Assembly (NCBI GenBank): GCA_947579605.1
Contig: OX388325.1
Span: forward strand, 429,572 to 493,571
Reading direction: 5' to 3'
DNA length: 64,000 nt
Source of the DNA: Athripsodes cinereus
Lineage: Eukaryota > Arthropoda > Insecta > Trichoptera > Leptoceridae
Shown: piece after piece, positions 1 to 10,730 of the stretch
Numbering within the stretch: the stretch's first letter is position 1
Layout of the letters: each line of letters begins with the position of its first letter
Notes under the pieces: model-generated
What the model was told of the DNA's origin: nothing
Database searches by the model: none
What the model saw: the letters and a program-made list of their open reading frames with translations, nothing else
Program-made: the position numbers and the translations under genes

Positions 1-371
1 CATCACATATTTCATATTTTATATTAAAAATAAAACAGTTCATAAAATAATTCGAGTGAAATCTTAGTATTTTTATAGTCGCGAATGTAGAGTCCAGAAT
101 TTAACATCGTATGAGATTACATGTGTAAATTTAACACAATGTAACTATCTCTACAATAATACGCTGACAGACGTCGATATATTTGGATTACCTCTGAATG
201 CTTACAAGAGACAGGTATTCAAAAAAACTTACTTCCAGACTTGAATCAGCAGGTGCGCAGTAATCTCCCCCCCCCCTTTTCCTTTCCCCTTAATTTTTAT
301 TTTTTTTATTATTGATTTGTGTTTTTGTGCTAGTGTGATGATTGAGTGAGCGAGCGAGACTGTGTATATGT
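1..371. other. AT-rich DNA, no gene seen
   Basis: No coding frame or recognisable repeat was found, apart from a C-run at 268-277 followed by T-rich sequence. It ends where a LINE-tail repeat begins. Confidence 0.5.
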
Positions 372-540
372 AGGCATGTTGAGATGACCGGAATGTTAGG
401 TACCTATGTTTTTTAAATTAATTGTGTCGCATGGTATTGGATGATAGCTGATCTTTGAAAAATTAACCTTTTTTCTTACTTTATATATGTAGTTATTGTC
501 TGTTTTGTGCTTTTAATATTTATAAAATAAAATTTAAAAA
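372..540 (+). repeat. LINE-type 3' tail, family a (copy 1)
   Basis: This segment, from GGCATGTTGAGATGACCGGA to an A-rich tail, recurs at 13999-14187 with few differences, including GCATGGTATTGGATGATAGC and GTCTGTTTTGTGCTT. The 3' A-rich end suggests the 3' end of a non-LTR retrotransposon or a SINE on the + strand. No coding sequence is attached, so the clade is unknown. Confidence 0.6.
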
Positions 541-544
541 AATC

Positions 545-640
545 ATATAATAAGGCTTAGAAAAAACAATGTCGCTTATTTGGTAGTAGTGCCTTGGACG
601 GAACTTGAACCCGCAACTCTTCCTTATCGCGAAGTGTGCT
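545..640 (-). repeat. tRNA-derived SINE fragment, family 3 (copy 1)
   Basis: On the minus strand it contains GGGTTCAAGTTCC, close to a pol III B box, followed by a tail that reads TTTTTTCTAAGCCTTATATGA. A second copy lies at 45944-46030 with the same tail and the B box GGGTTCAAGTCCC. The tRNA-like head plus common tail is the SINE layout. The A box is not clear here, so this is probably a truncated copy. Confidence 0.5.
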
Positions 641-930
641 TTGTCTGATTAAAATAATAATATCGGATTTCTCTAGGAAATATTATTATTAAAAGGATAC
701 CATACTCTACTGGGACCATTACAGCCTTCAGCCAGTACGATCCCAGAGAAAACAAACATTTTCAAAAGTGTTTTCACTTTCCTTACAAATTCACCGCATG
801 TTATATTGTGGAATATGTACACATTTGGGGGAATATTATTGAACATTCGAATAATAATTTAATATCCAAGTAACTAAGATAGGATGGTTGCATTACTATC
901 TACTGACGAGAATATTTGATTTTATCCAGC

Positions 931-1005
931 CTTGGTCGGGAAGCGAACCCGGGACCTCGTGACTCAAAAGCAAGAGCATCACCTCCACGTCACACCGGCC
1001 GACAA
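931..1005 (-). repeat. tRNA-derived SINE head, family 2
   Basis: Read on the minus strand, about 75 bp resembles a tRNA: an A-box-like region (GTGTGACGTGGAGGTGATGC) is followed after about 35 nt by the B box GGGTTCGCTTCCC. It does not fold as a complete tRNA with a clear acceptor stem, so it is called as the head of a SINE rather than a tRNA gene. No second copy was found in the window. Confidence 0.5.
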
Positions 1006-1469
1006 TTCTCATTCTTCTATCTTTTAGCTTATCCATTTTGAAAAAAGAAAGACGATCACCATAAAGTCATAACATTATGTTTCATTAGCAGGAGCAGTAA
1101 TTATTTTTACTGTTGGCAACCCCACGTGTAGGAGATGTTGTAATGGTATAAATTGATAAAGCTTTTATTTTCGCTTTTAAAAAACATTTTTCTCTTCAAA
1201 ATCGTTCATTTGTTTTTTTATACGGGGGTTGGGTTGAGAAGGAGGGGGTGTAATTCATATCATGAACTCTACTTTCAATTTACAACGTGCGGGAGGCAAA
1301 TTCTGCGAACGACTTCAAAGAAATTAATATTAACTGTCCTAGTAACTCTCAAACTGTGGTGCGAGCCGTTGTCAAATTATTTTTACTTTTTACGCAGCGG
1401 TAAAATTACCATCTATCTACACTTCGGCATTATATAACCAGTAAAGTCTTCATATGATCAGTCATCGTC

Positions 1470-1885
1470 ACACAAAAACTTTAATACTTTAATACCGGGA
1501 AAAATTCCCCTATCCAGATATACAGGATATCAAAGGATTAGGCTCAAAACGCGGGTTCAAAATAACAGCATTGTGCCTGAAATATTTGTGTTCAGAAACT
1601 TTTTAACAATATTACAAATGTTTATTTTAATAGGTTTTAATGTACAAATTAACCGGTAAATCTATTTTCTGTAGCTGACATGACTAAAGGTATTATGTAA
1701 ACGGGCCTAGAATGCCAAATATTTTTTATTTCTCCTGCTAGTTCTGTATATTTACGTCTTTTTTCTACGACAGTTGTTTGTATATTATTATGTGTATTTG
1801 AAGAATGCCAAATGTTTTTTATTTCTCCTGCTAGTTCTGTATATTTACGTATTTTTTCTGCGACAGTTGTTTGTATATTATGTGT
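1470..1885 (-). pseudogene. LINE C-terminal coding relic, family K (copy 1)
   Basis: This is the reverse complement of 53268-53620. The shared protein-like segment (read most clearly in the other copy) contains KYTELAGEIKNIW, then SATGVTPKSL, then NTCNIVKKFL. That pattern matches, from memory, the extreme C-terminus of reverse-transcriptase polyproteins repeated in insect genomes. Here it is frameshifted. Part of it is tandemly duplicated: two units of about 92 bp start near 1711 and 1803, each with CCTGCTAGTTCTGTATATTT. It is non-functional. The clade is not certain. Confidence 0.5.
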
Positions 1886-2764
1886 ATTTGGGACAGCAAT
1901 GTCTACATATAAGGGTACGTTATTTTATTACGTTTATCATGTAACACTAAATTGGATCTATTTTTATGTATTTGTCTGTTATTATTGTTTTATCATAATA
2001 AATCTATAACATATTATTATTACTGACAATAAGACTACTCTTACAAGGATCATTACAACTGAAGGCCAATGCAATCCAGGAAGATAGCTTTAAACGATAT
2101 CCAGTGATGATAATTATAACTACGTTTTGGGTAGATGGCGCTCTTGTAGCTGCCTGGAGCCATAACCTCTCCTTCTTTTAAATTCAAAATAATAGTTAAA
2201 CATCAATTGAGTTTATATAGGTATTTTTGCATTCCGACCAAAATACAATGTAGTTAACCTAAATTAATTTTTCTATGTTCGAGTCGTTCTCAATTTTATC
2301 GCATTTAATAGGTTTAAAATATCTATTGATCATTATTAAAAATACAGTTTGAGCATCACTGTTTTATACAGAGTATAATATTAAAAATGTAACATTATAC
2401 ACAATTATTGGAGCATTATACATAATATTGAGAATCTACAGGGCGTGAGTGGTGTAGAGCAGAAGAAAGTACACGAGAATGGGTAGGAGCGGGGGGGGGG
2501 CATGATGGGGTAGTCTACGTGTTCAAGTGCCCACTGCTCGTACTCCCTACTCTAGTGGTATTACCACTACAACTGACTTCTGGCAACAAACCATAATAGA
2601 AAAATATACATCTATAGGATATTATAATAATAAAAATATATCAAGAACAAATACTTACTTAAATCTATGTCAAGGTGCAAGGTGAAGAAATATACCCTGT
2701 GTTATGAATTCTTGATATTAATATTAACGTAGTGATTAACGAATGATTAAACGTATAATTTTTT

Positions 2765-2872
2765 TTGGGTTAGTTGGATGACCTGTTCAGAGCAGCACAG
2801 GACAGGGAGGTTTTCTCCGGAGTGATCGCCAACGTCGGGGGGACCTGACATGGCACAGAAAGAAGAAGAAGA
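2765..2872 (+). pseudogene. RTE-type LINE C-terminus with (GAA)n tail
   Basis: A frame reads RAAQDREVFSGVIANVGGT and then a stop, followed within about 35 bp by AAGAAGAAGAAG. The AQDR...VIANVGGT ending is repeated in better form at 8350-8665 and 3668-3735. RTE-clade LINEs typically have very short 3' UTRs ending in a trinucleotide microsatellite, which fits. Only the last 20 or so codons survive. Confidence 0.6.
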
Positions 2873-3008
2873 AATTGGAAGGGATTGCGCCTTTGCGATA
2901 AACTCGCCCTCTGTAGGTATATTTATTGTATCTAACTTGAATGTTTAACTTTTATGTAATTGTTTGTAATCAATGTACAGTAAAGAATGAATAAATAAAT
3001 AAATAAAT
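2868..3008 (+). repeat. LINE 3' tail, GCGATAAACTCGCC family
   Basis: It contains GCGATAAACTCGCCCTCTGT, then a run to CAATGTACAGTAAAGAATG and an (AATA)n tail. This tail family recurs at 17940-18085, 34375-34560 (-), 37095-37235 (-), 46080-46160 (-), 51060-51150, 51215-52140 (-) and 59150-59300. At 34 kb it is attached to LINE coding sequence on the same strand, so it is probably that LINE's 3' end. Confidence 0.65.
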
Positions 3009-3042
3009 TTTGTCATCACGACAAATCCTACAAATTGGGTAG

Positions 3043-3115
3043 CCAGCAGAGTATCTACGTGTAATAATGTAACAAGCAAGTTGTCCTCTCCGTGCCAACG
3101 AAAATTAAGACATTC
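3043..3115 (-). repeat. Family T repeat fragment
   Basis: It shares GTAGCCAGCAG and TGTCCTCTCCGTGCCAA with the family T copies described at 10474-10730. Only the middle part is present. Confidence 0.5.
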
Positions 3116-3229
3116 AGCGAAAAAACAAGGAAGGATAAAGAAATGGTTAGTATCGACAGTTTCTACAATACAACATACATTTATGTCAATATATAGATAA
3201 TGTTATTCCTATTTGCTTATGACAAATTT

Positions 3230-3604
3230 TACTATTGAATTTTAAATGATGTTAAATTTTGAATTTTAAATTTTGAGAGATTTTATATGATATTTTTATG
3301 TTTTTAATTTTATTTTTCATGACTCATTGTATTGTTTTTATTGCTTATTTTTTTATTGTTTAATCCTGCGATTATTGCTTTGTGAGCATTATTCTATTTG
3401 TTAACATAATTTACTCTATTCTATTGTAATTGTTGTTTGTTGATTTTATCTGTTGTGTTTAGTTATGTATGTTTTGTAGAGCACATAAGGGTAATATAGG
3501 GATCTTCACTGGTTTGCTTATTGCTAAATATGTTATAGACCATTGTATTTTTTGTATCAACTGTATGTATCCTGTAAAATTGAAATAAATAAATAAATAA
3601 ATTT
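3230..3604 (+). repeat. LINE 3' UTR with (AATA)n tail
   Basis: T-rich, stop-filled sequence ends in TGTATCCTGTAAAATTGAAA and then repeated AATA units. This is typical of the 3' UTR and tail of a 5'-truncated jockey/CR1-like LINE. No attached coding sequence remains, so the call rests on composition and tail only. Confidence 0.45.
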
Positions 3605-3667
3605 TTTTTTTACTTTTCCAGCGTTTGAAAATAATATCTACCTACTTTCATACGGATCACCATGTCT

Positions 3668-3735
3668 ATGCCAGAGTGATCACCAACGTTGGGGGGAATC
3701 TGACAAGAGAATTATAGAAAAAGAAGAAATAGAAT
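3668..3735 (+). pseudogene. RTE-type LINE C-terminus fragment
   Basis: The frame YARVITNVGG is followed by an AAG/GAA-rich tail (3718-3730). It is a third, diverged copy of the C-terminus seen at 2765 and 8350, missing the stop position of the others. Confidence 0.5.
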
Positions 3736-3826
3736 AAAATTGATGTATCGACCGATAGTTATTAGGTAGGTACTAGGTGGTAGTTCGTGTAAATTTATTA
3801 TAAAAATAAAACACTGTTTACATTGA

Positions 3827-3955
3827 CTTTATAGATCGCTAGTTGGCTTTCAAGAGCTTCCGCTCTCATCATCAGGCTAACTTAAAGTGGCAGTTGATGA
3901 GAGTGAAAGCTCTTGAAAGTCAGCTCGCAATTAATATTAATAAAGTCAGCGTTGA
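3827..3955. repeat. Foldback repeat with hammerhead-like core (copy 1)
   Basis: Two imperfect inverted arms (GCTTTCAAGAGCTTCCGCTC and GATGAGAGTGAAAGCTCTTG) face each other around a short spacer. The outer ends GACTTTATAGATCGC and TTAATAAAGTC also pair in part. The minus reading of the left arm contains CCTGATGATGAGAGCGGAAG then CTCTTGAAAG, as at 33930, 42640 and 53198. See the finding on hammerhead-like motifs. Confidence 0.6.
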
Positions 3956-4737
3956 ATTACTGAAAATATAAAAAGTGGTTTCTTTTTTATAACTTTAAGT
4001 ATAGAGTTGCCATATGTATCACAACCTACTCGTTTAATAATAGTAATAATGTTGTCAATGCTTAAGGGTTAATCTTCATCCCTTAAATAAAACTACCCTC
4101 GACTGAATCAGGTACGGAGTTGGGATATCAAAGTTCTTAAAAGACTTTCACAGATTCACTAATTCATACATATTATGTAAGTCAATTTATTTATTCATTA
4201 CTTTTTTACCAGAAATATTTTCAATACTATTGCCCTATTCTATATTGATTTAAATTAAAATAAGAACATTATGTACAAAATTTTATAATCAAGTTCCCTT
4301 GAACTTACATTCGTATTCTATATGATACAAGTTGTATATAATTCTAATAAGGAACAATTTTACAGTTTATAGAATACCAATGTAGACTAACTTAAATTGG
4401 AACGTTCCTATTTTAGTTAGTGCACTCTGGAAATGAAATAGATTCGGGGGTACTGTCCACTACTCCATCCCTGCTTCAGTATGTACATAAGTCCATCCCT
4501 CGACACATTTATAACCGCAGAGTAAAGGGCTATTAATCCACCATCTCCACATCAGATTGTTTAGGATGCCGTAATAACGGTAGGTAAGTAGGTAGCCGTA
4601 GAGGCAAACTACGCAATGTCGAATTTAGGCGATAGTGACGCATGAAAATAAGTGTTGCATTATTGTATATTATTATGTTTTTTTATGGGTTATTCATCTA
4701 TGTTGAAAACGCCTTTTAATTTGTGATATCTATGGGA

Positions 4738-5219
4738 TCTACAGCAGCTAAAAGGTTGGTGTACTCTGCTATCTTAGTGCCAAAAATCATGTATGCAAGT
4801 GAGACGTGGACATGGTTAAAGAATGATTAAAATTGCATAAATGCAGCAAAAATGAAATCGTTGTGAAGGATGTGTGGTAAAAGTCTGAGAGATCATATTG
4901 TGCGTATCAGTAATATACGAGAAGAATGTGGAATGAAAGTTGGTGTAGTTACGAGGATGAATGTAAATAAGTTACGATGGTTTGGGCATGTGGAAAGAAT
5001 GAATGAGGACAGAATGACCAAGAAGATATATTTCGCTGTGGAAATGGAGCTCCGAATGGAGCTCGGAGACGTGGACGGCCGAAGATCAAATGGCAAGATC
5101 ATCTAAAGCAAATCCTACAGGACAGCCACGTGTTACGTACATTGAACAGGAGAGCATGCATGAGGAGTTGTATGACAGTGACGGAAGTGAAAGATGTATG
5201 CAAGGATAGAAGGAAGTGA
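4738..5219 (+). pseudogene. LINE endonuclease-RT C-terminal fragment, family E (copy 1)
   Basis: Conceptual translation across frames gives ILVPKIMYASETWTW, then MKSLRRMCGKSLRDH, then VNKLRWFGHVERMNEDRM, then a GRGRPKIKWQDHLKQ-like block and a C-terminal stop near 5219. This SETWT...LRRM...GHVERM...GRP..W order is the C-terminal end of insect endonuclease-reverse transcriptase (RTE-like) LINE proteins. Stops after WLKND and a frameshift near 5040 kill it. Five further fragments of the family occur (11436, 30745, 44515, 52430, 61800). Confidence 0.75.
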
Positions 5220-8200
5220 CGCTCAAGCAGTAGGTATATTATATTCGAGAAATTGCAATTTTTAAAATATTGCTATATTTATATTATGCATTAAAAACAC
5301 AACAAAAAGTGAAATATACTATATAGGTACTCGTAATAATCGCACTGTTAGAGGCATTACATTGTATTTGTTCCATTCAATAGTTAAATAATTCGAAATA
5401 TTTATTTGTAAATATTGTTAGATTAATTTTTCTCCACTATTAAATATTTAAGTGAACCGTGTATTTTTATAGTTAATTGTTTGTGAACTTGAAACAGTTG
5501 CGTTGATTTTGTGTAAAGTAGTAAATGTAACTTTGTTGAAAAAAACATCTCATGACATAGTGTGATATCACTACGACGTGTTTAAATGTTGTATATAGTG
5601 ACTAGCCCAGCAGTAGCAGTCTCCCGCTGTTGAAGATATTTATTACTTACCATTGAACCTGTACGTAGTCTATAAGGGTTAAAATAATATTATGTCATTT
5701 TGAAATACAATATTTTCTTAGATTTATCCACATAAACAATAGTCAGTGGACTGTAATGAACATACGATTCGTCCTTTCTGTGACATTTTGTTTTTTTCTA
5801 TTAGTAGTGACATGGTCTTAGTTTTTTAACAAACATTGTTTGAAATTAAACTAAATATATTTCGACTTACTATTTTAAGTGGTATATGAATGTATAACTC
5901 GGAGTATATTTGTTGGTAAATAAATGGTACGTACTTCAGAGAGTACGTTATTTATTAGATAATTTTATTAGGAAGGTACATTGAATATTTTAACACGTGA
6001 CAGTGTTTAGATGATAGGAAGTAGATATTAGTACATCGGGTGAAGAAAAGTACCAAATTGAATTTTTAAACAAAGAAAGTTTGTTGAACTATTAATTGCT
6101 TTTAGGTAAGAGGTTAAATTTTGTTTATATTGATATGTTATGTAGGTATTAATATGTTATGTAAAATTATTTTCAAGGGAATGACTGATACACGTGTGTT
6201 TGTTTACATGAAGAGTAGATAGTTTGTCTTCGAATGAAAAAGTATCTACTTTAATTGTAACAAAGGAAATATAGTTTATAAAAGGGATCGAGGAACTAAA
6301 TTCGGGGCAGTTTTGTCTAGAAATTAAGAGAGAGAGGTTAATTCTTAGAGACAGTTTTTATTTGGTAATCAAGGGAGGCAGTTTTTGCTTGTAATCAGAG
6401 GAGAGAGGTTAAATTTTAAAAGCAGTGTTGTATTCTATTTGATTATCGGTTTGTGTACATTCCTTTCTCCGAGTAATAAATATAATATTCTTTTAGTGAT
6501 TATTTCCACAATGGAAATAATGAGAATTTCATCCTAGATTTTATTATAATTTTACATTAAATTCAGTGTTTCGAAGCAGCGAATTTTGCAGAAAATCACC
6601 TTACTCGAAGCTAAGAAATTTTATATATTATTATTTATTTAAATTTTGTAATAGATATTTTTATCGTTACGACTTTGCCTTTCTTCTTGGAGTATCAAAA
6701 CTCTTGTTTGATAAGTCTCAAATAAGTGAAATTTCTGTAGACAAAAGATTGATAAATTTTATATAATGTTTTAATGAATATGTTTATGAGACTGTCCTTG
6801 TTAATTACTTTATTTTCCCAAATTAATAAAATCTGAATAACTAATATTATTTGTAAATTTAATCTATAGAAACTGTTTGATAATAAGAACAGGGACGGAC
6901 TCAGAAGCATTATACTAATTATTATTTTCTGATATTTTTGAATACTAACTTGAGCATGAATTTTTAACTCATATTTATTTTATGTAAATATCCTTTATTT
7001 TATTATAAATTAACATCCTAAATTTCCAACCCACAAGCTGTCACTTGGCCGACAGTTCCCAGTGTGAGAAAATTAAGTCAGAAAGTGCTGGTGCCTTCCC
7101 ACTACAAAAAATTCTGGCCCCACAGATCATATTTATTATATTTATATTATTTGCATGCTATGTATTATATTTTTCTTAATGTATCATATTTGTATACTAA
7201 CGGGGCTGGACGTAGCGAATGCAAGGTTGGTCCAGATCGGATTAAGCGTGAGATGGAGCTTAATCTACTAACGAAAACAAGATTTTATTGTTAAAATTAA
7301 CAAAAATGGTCAGTGATTGAATTTTGTCAAACTTTGGTTCAGTAAAATATTTCATCTCGATGCGCCCCTGGCGCTTTAGACATATACTAGTTATGTATGA
7401 AACCATATGCTTTTTATAAATAAAACTGCATTCAAAACTAATCTGTAATATAATTACAGAAATAAACTTTCGATAACGTTGAATCATAAGTTTGATAAAA
7501 TATTATTTCATTGACTATTTCTAACCAATAACATGGATTTTCTGTAGTACATAAAAAATTATTGCTTTTTCGGAAATATAGTGTGTTGTTTTCTTTGTGT
7601 ATTTTCAGCAATAAGGTAAGTGTTTTATACTTGCTAACGTCGAGTATAAAAGGGAATAATTTATTAATTACTAACCTTTATGTACAACAGAAATTTAATT
7701 TTGATTTTATAAAATTATGCTTTTATGTGTTCTGAATAGAAATTATTGTTTGTTTTTCACTGATAAAATTTTTCTTTTATAAATCGTACACACAACGTAG
7801 AAAGGGTCCTTTACGTAAATTTTCTTTCCTCTAGATGTATCATGAGCCAATTTCTTTGAAGAAACGAAAATTGTTGAATTTAGCGGCCGACACTTTTGAC
7901 GGGTCTTACGTAAAACGTTCGGAAATAATTTTAATTATGGTGAGGTGTGAATGATATGGGTAGACTAGCGAGTATATATTATTATGTACCTACGTATGAC
8001 ATCTTTATATACGACGAATATTATTACTCTTGGATTTTACAAGTAGGTAGGTGATATGAAAGTATTTTGTATTATAAAATTTTAATCGGAATATTATAAA
8101 GACGTAATTGCGAAAAGAAATTTATAAATTTGCGTAGATTGGATAAACTCGATTCTTTTTAGTTTAATTACTTCCAACTCAGAGGATAAATACGTATTTA

Positions 8201-8340
8201 TTCTCTCGTCGAAATAAATAAATATATTTTATTTATTTCCTGTCAATGTGGTCTCAACGGTTTTACTTTTTTTTTTCCTCTTGTGGGGAGGGACCACGAC
8301 AGTAGGTATGTGTAGGTATATTTATGTATAAGTATATTTA
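5220..8340. other. AT-rich stretch without recognised gene
   Basis: About 3 kb with no frame I can assign. It shows short A/T tracts and one possible LTR-like segment (listed separately). At 7604-7623 a TTTTCAG...GTAAGT arrangement would define an exon of only 7 nt, and I do not call it. This is the least repeat-like part of the first 10 kb. Confidence 0.5.
6150..6514 (+). repeat. Possible solo-LTR-like segment (weak)
   Basis: A TATA box (TATAAAAGGG, 6277-6286) is followed by three G-rich AGAGAGGTTAA/GGCAGTTTT half-repeats, an AATAAA signal near 6476 and an end reading ATTTCCACA. This order resembles an LTR (promoter, R, polyadenylation signal, CA end). I see neither a matching TG start nor a target duplication, and there is no second copy. 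It could equally be an ordinary promoter-like stretch. Confidence 0.2.
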
Positions 8341-8349
8341 TTTTAATTA

Positions 8350-8668
8350 GGTCACAAATGTAGAGGTGTTAAGAAGAGCTGGAATAGACAGAGAACTCCT
8401 GTTGGATGTACAGAGATCTCGTATCTGGGTCATATAATGCGTGGAGAAAAGTACCATATTCTGCGTTTTATTATGACAGGCAAGATAGAGGGACGTTGAG
8501 GGGCTGGCAGAAGGCAGACATCGTGGCTGCTCAATTTACGAGATTGGACTGGAATGAGACGTGTGGAGGAGTTATTCCAGACAGCGCAGGACCGAGACGC
8601 CTATGTCAGAGTGATCGCCAACGTCGGGGGGACCTGACAGGGCACCTACAGAGGAAGAAGAAGGTATA
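8350..8668 (+). pseudogene. RTE-type LINE C-terminus with (AAG)n tail
   Basis: With frameshifts bridged conceptually it reads VEVLRRAGIDRELLLDV, then HIMRGEKYHILRFIMTGKIE, then GAGRRQTSWLLNL, then ELFQTAQDRDAYVRVIANVG and a stop at about 8639. An AGGAAGAAGAAG tail begins 14 bases later. The GHIMRGEKY...GKIEGRRG.GRRQ.SWL...AQDRD series is characteristic of RTE-like endonuclease-RT C-termini in insects. At least two frameshifts make it non-functional. It is the best preserved of the VIANVGGT group here. Confidence 0.75.
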
Positions 8669-8749
8669 TCTCAATGTGTCGTGGTTAGATGGAAGAAATC
8701 ACTTGATAGTGATAATCTCGCCACTGAAATTTATTTCGAAACTCCCTGG

Positions 8750-8968
8750 ATGGGTGGCATACCTCATCACTGAATTGGAGATGATTAATTATACAATCAC
8801 GGCATACCTCACAAGTGATGTAGCCAGCAGATGAGCCGCATATAATTAACATGCAAGCCGTCCTCTCAGTTTCAATAAAAAAATATGACATTCAGGATGG
8901 GTGGAAAACCTCATCGCTGAATTTAAGGAGTAAACTGTCTTTATTATTTCAAACATCTGCCATTTTAC
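8750..8968 (-). repeat. Family T repeat, diverged copy
   Basis: It matches family T through ATCACGGCATACCTCACAAG, GTAGCCAGCAGATGAGC and GGTGGAAAACCTCATCGCTG, in the same orientation as the 10474 and 63055 copies. Confidence 0.55.
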
Positions 8969-9229
8969 ATTTTAAATTCAACAGTGATGATACCACCCAT
9001 TCTGAGTAGTGTTGTGGAATTCTCAAGAAATAATTTTTCGAGAAATTTCTCGGTTAATTTCTCGAAGTAGAGAATTTTCGGAGATTTTTTTTTATTTTTT
9101 ATTTTACAGTCTAATAACAATAAATACTTTATTCAATCAATCAATAACAATATACAAATATTGAGACAATTTATCACCAATATGGATACAATTGTTTTAT
9201 TTCATTTGACTTGGTTTTATCAGGAATTC

Positions 9230-9858
9230 ATTGATTCGTTGTCTTACATATTTGATGATTTTTATTTCATTATTTTATTTTATTTTGTTACTTTATTTTA
9301 TTGTTTTATTATATTGTTTTATTTTCTTTAATTTTTATCTTGTTCATCTGTTTATTCTTGTATTCATTGATTAATCTGTTTGTTTAATATTCCATATATT
9401 CATTTTTTCACCTTATTTTGCATGCGTTTAATTATAGAACCATTTGCATCTTTTAATTTTTATTTAGGTAGTTAGTCAATTAATTTATTTGATTATTTAT
9501 TTATTTGTTTATTTATTTGTTCATTGTTATATTATTATTTTTTATTCATTTAATTCTCCATCATTTTCCAAATATTCATTTGTTTACTTTATTGTGTTTG
9601 CGTTTAATTATTGACTCATTGACATATTTTCATTTTTAATTAATTTATTTATTATTTGTTTATTGTGATTTTTTTTTGGATATAATGATAGTTTGTTGAT
9701 TGTATATTGTTTATTATTTTTATTCGCAGCACGCCTCGATACAGGTTAACCTAGTGAGGCTGCTGCAACTTAATTGTAACCATGTTAAGAAAAAATGTAT
9801 GTTGATATTTTGTATTTGTGCGCAATAAAAGAATTTCTATTCTATTCTATTCTATTCT
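9230..9858 (+). repeat. LINE 3' UTR with (ATTCT)n tail
   Basis: A T-rich UTR is followed by GTTAACCTAGTGAGGCTGCT, TTTGTGCGCAATAAAAGAAT and about four TCTAT repeats (9835-9857). GCAATAAA plus a pentamer tail is the usual 3' end of a 5'-truncated jockey/CR1-like LINE. It lies nested inside the hAT-like element. Confidence 0.55.
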
Positions 9859-9879
9859 AATTAACTATGGAAACAAAAA

Positions 9880-10045
9880 AATGTTAGGTACTTACATAGA
9901 AAAAAGCGCTAATAACTGATGAAAAATCTTGAAGTTTGACACCCCACATGCCCATATTTAAGTTAAACAAAATAGCAGGTACGTACATGGAAAAAAGTAT
10001 TAATAACCTCTGATTTGGGCCTTAATCAGCCCCACAAATTGTTGG
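9880..10045. repeat. Fragment of the ~98 bp repeats of the Helitron-like family
   Basis: ATGAAAAATCTTGAAGTTTG, CACATGCCCATATTTA and GGTACGTACATGGAAAAAAG match the tandem units inside the elements at 35308 and 56990, showing about 1.5 diverged units. Confidence 0.6.
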
Positions 10046-10317
10046 ATCAATCAAGTTGGCTGCGAAGTGTACTGGGCGAGAGGTCATAATACCACTAAGA
10101 AAAATTATGGAGAGAAATTTCTCTTCCATCAGAGGAGAAATTCTCGGAGAAATTTCTCACTCTCGAGAAATTTCTTTGGAGAATTTTCTCTTCTCACATC
10201 ACTAATCCTGAGTGTCTTAATTTGTTATTGGCACGGAGAGAACAGTGGCCATGTTTATTACAATCGACTGGTCTACTGGCTATCCCACATGTGGAATATG
10301 CCATAATGGAATATGAG

Positions 10318-10400
10318 CAGTCATTTTTTTTTTTCCGTGCCAACAAAAAATTAAAACAAACAGGATTGGTGACAAACCTCGTCGCATGAACACTGCTCAT
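10318..10400 (-). repeat. Family T fragment
   Basis: CCGTGCCAACAAAAAATTAA followed by ACAAACCTCGTCGCATGAA corresponds to the middle of family T. It abuts the end of the opposite-strand copy. Confidence 0.5.
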
Positions 10401-10442
10401 TTTGAGATCAATACAAAAATAAAAACGTATGGATATATATAT

Positions 10443-10444
10443 TG

Positions 10445-10476
<32 letters not shown>
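10443..10476. repeat. (TAC)n microsatellite
   Basis: About eleven TAC units lie immediately at the terminus of a family T copy. It is read here as that element's 3' tail on the minus strand, (GTA)n. Confidence 0.8.
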
Positions 10477-10477
<1 letters not shown>

Positions 10478-10730
10478 ACCATCACGGCACATCCCACAAG
10501 TGGAGCAGCCAGTAGACCAACTGCATGTAAGAAACATGCAAACTGTCCTCTTCGTGCCAATATAAAATCAAGACGTTCAGGATGGGTGGCAAACCTCATC
10601 GCTGAATTTAAGATGTACAATGTCTTAGTTTTTTCGAACACCTGCCTTTTACAGGGCACTGGAAAACTTACAGGGAAAAGCGGGAGACCAATTCTTTACC
10701 GGGTGCTCCACGGGATAAATATTTTATACA
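10474..10730 (-). repeat. Family T retroposon-like repeat, well preserved
   Basis: On the minus strand it runs from TATCCCGTGGAGCACCCGGT through AAAGGCAGGTGTTCG, GCCACCCATCCTGAACGTCT and TTGGCACGAAGAGGACAG to GTGATGGTG, then a (GTA)n tail. The same arrangement recurs at 63048-63302 and 46181-46440, and in pieces at 3043, 8750, 10318, 32808, 42502 and 48760. An open minus frame (10474-10659) is shared with 63055-63240 and ends at the tail, but its protein is unrecognised. A trinucleotide tail fits an RTE-mobilised SINE or a truncated RTE; it is called only as a dispersed repeat. Confidence 0.7.

Larger units (their letters stand above)
9007..10204. mobile_element. hAT-like element, TAGTG termini, 8 bp TSD (1.2 kb)
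   Basis: The left end is TAGTGTTGTGGAATTCTC and the right end, reversed, is TAGTGATGTGAGAAGAG. Flanking octamers are ATTCTGAG (8999-9006) and ATCCTGAG (10205-10212), 7 of 8 identical. Both fit the Ac-group hAT target pattern nTnnnnAn, and the TAGTG end fits the hAT YARNG rule. Subterminal zones carry repeated GAGAAATTTCTC-type palindromes (9041-9085 and 10108-10195). No transposase remains. The centre holds a LINE 3' end and a Helitron-repeat fragment. Confidence 0.7.
8969..10308 (+). repeat. Family T repeat, interrupted by a hAT-like element
   Basis: The left part (to 9006) reads TACCACCCATTCTGAG. The right part (from 10205) resumes at ATCCTGAGTGTCTTAATTTG and runs through TTGGCACGGAGAG to TGTGGAATATGCCATAATGG. 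Joined at the duplicated octamer, the two halves follow the normal family T order seen at 63240-63055 on the opposite strand. The 1.2 kb between them is an insertion. Confidence 0.65.

Noticed and set aside
931..1005. Possible functional tRNA gene
   Set aside because: A and B boxes are present but no full cloverleaf with an acceptor stem; SINE head preferred.
7604..7623. Micro-exon between TTTTCAG and GTAAGT
   Set aside because: Seven bases with no reading frame support; chance in AT-rich DNA.
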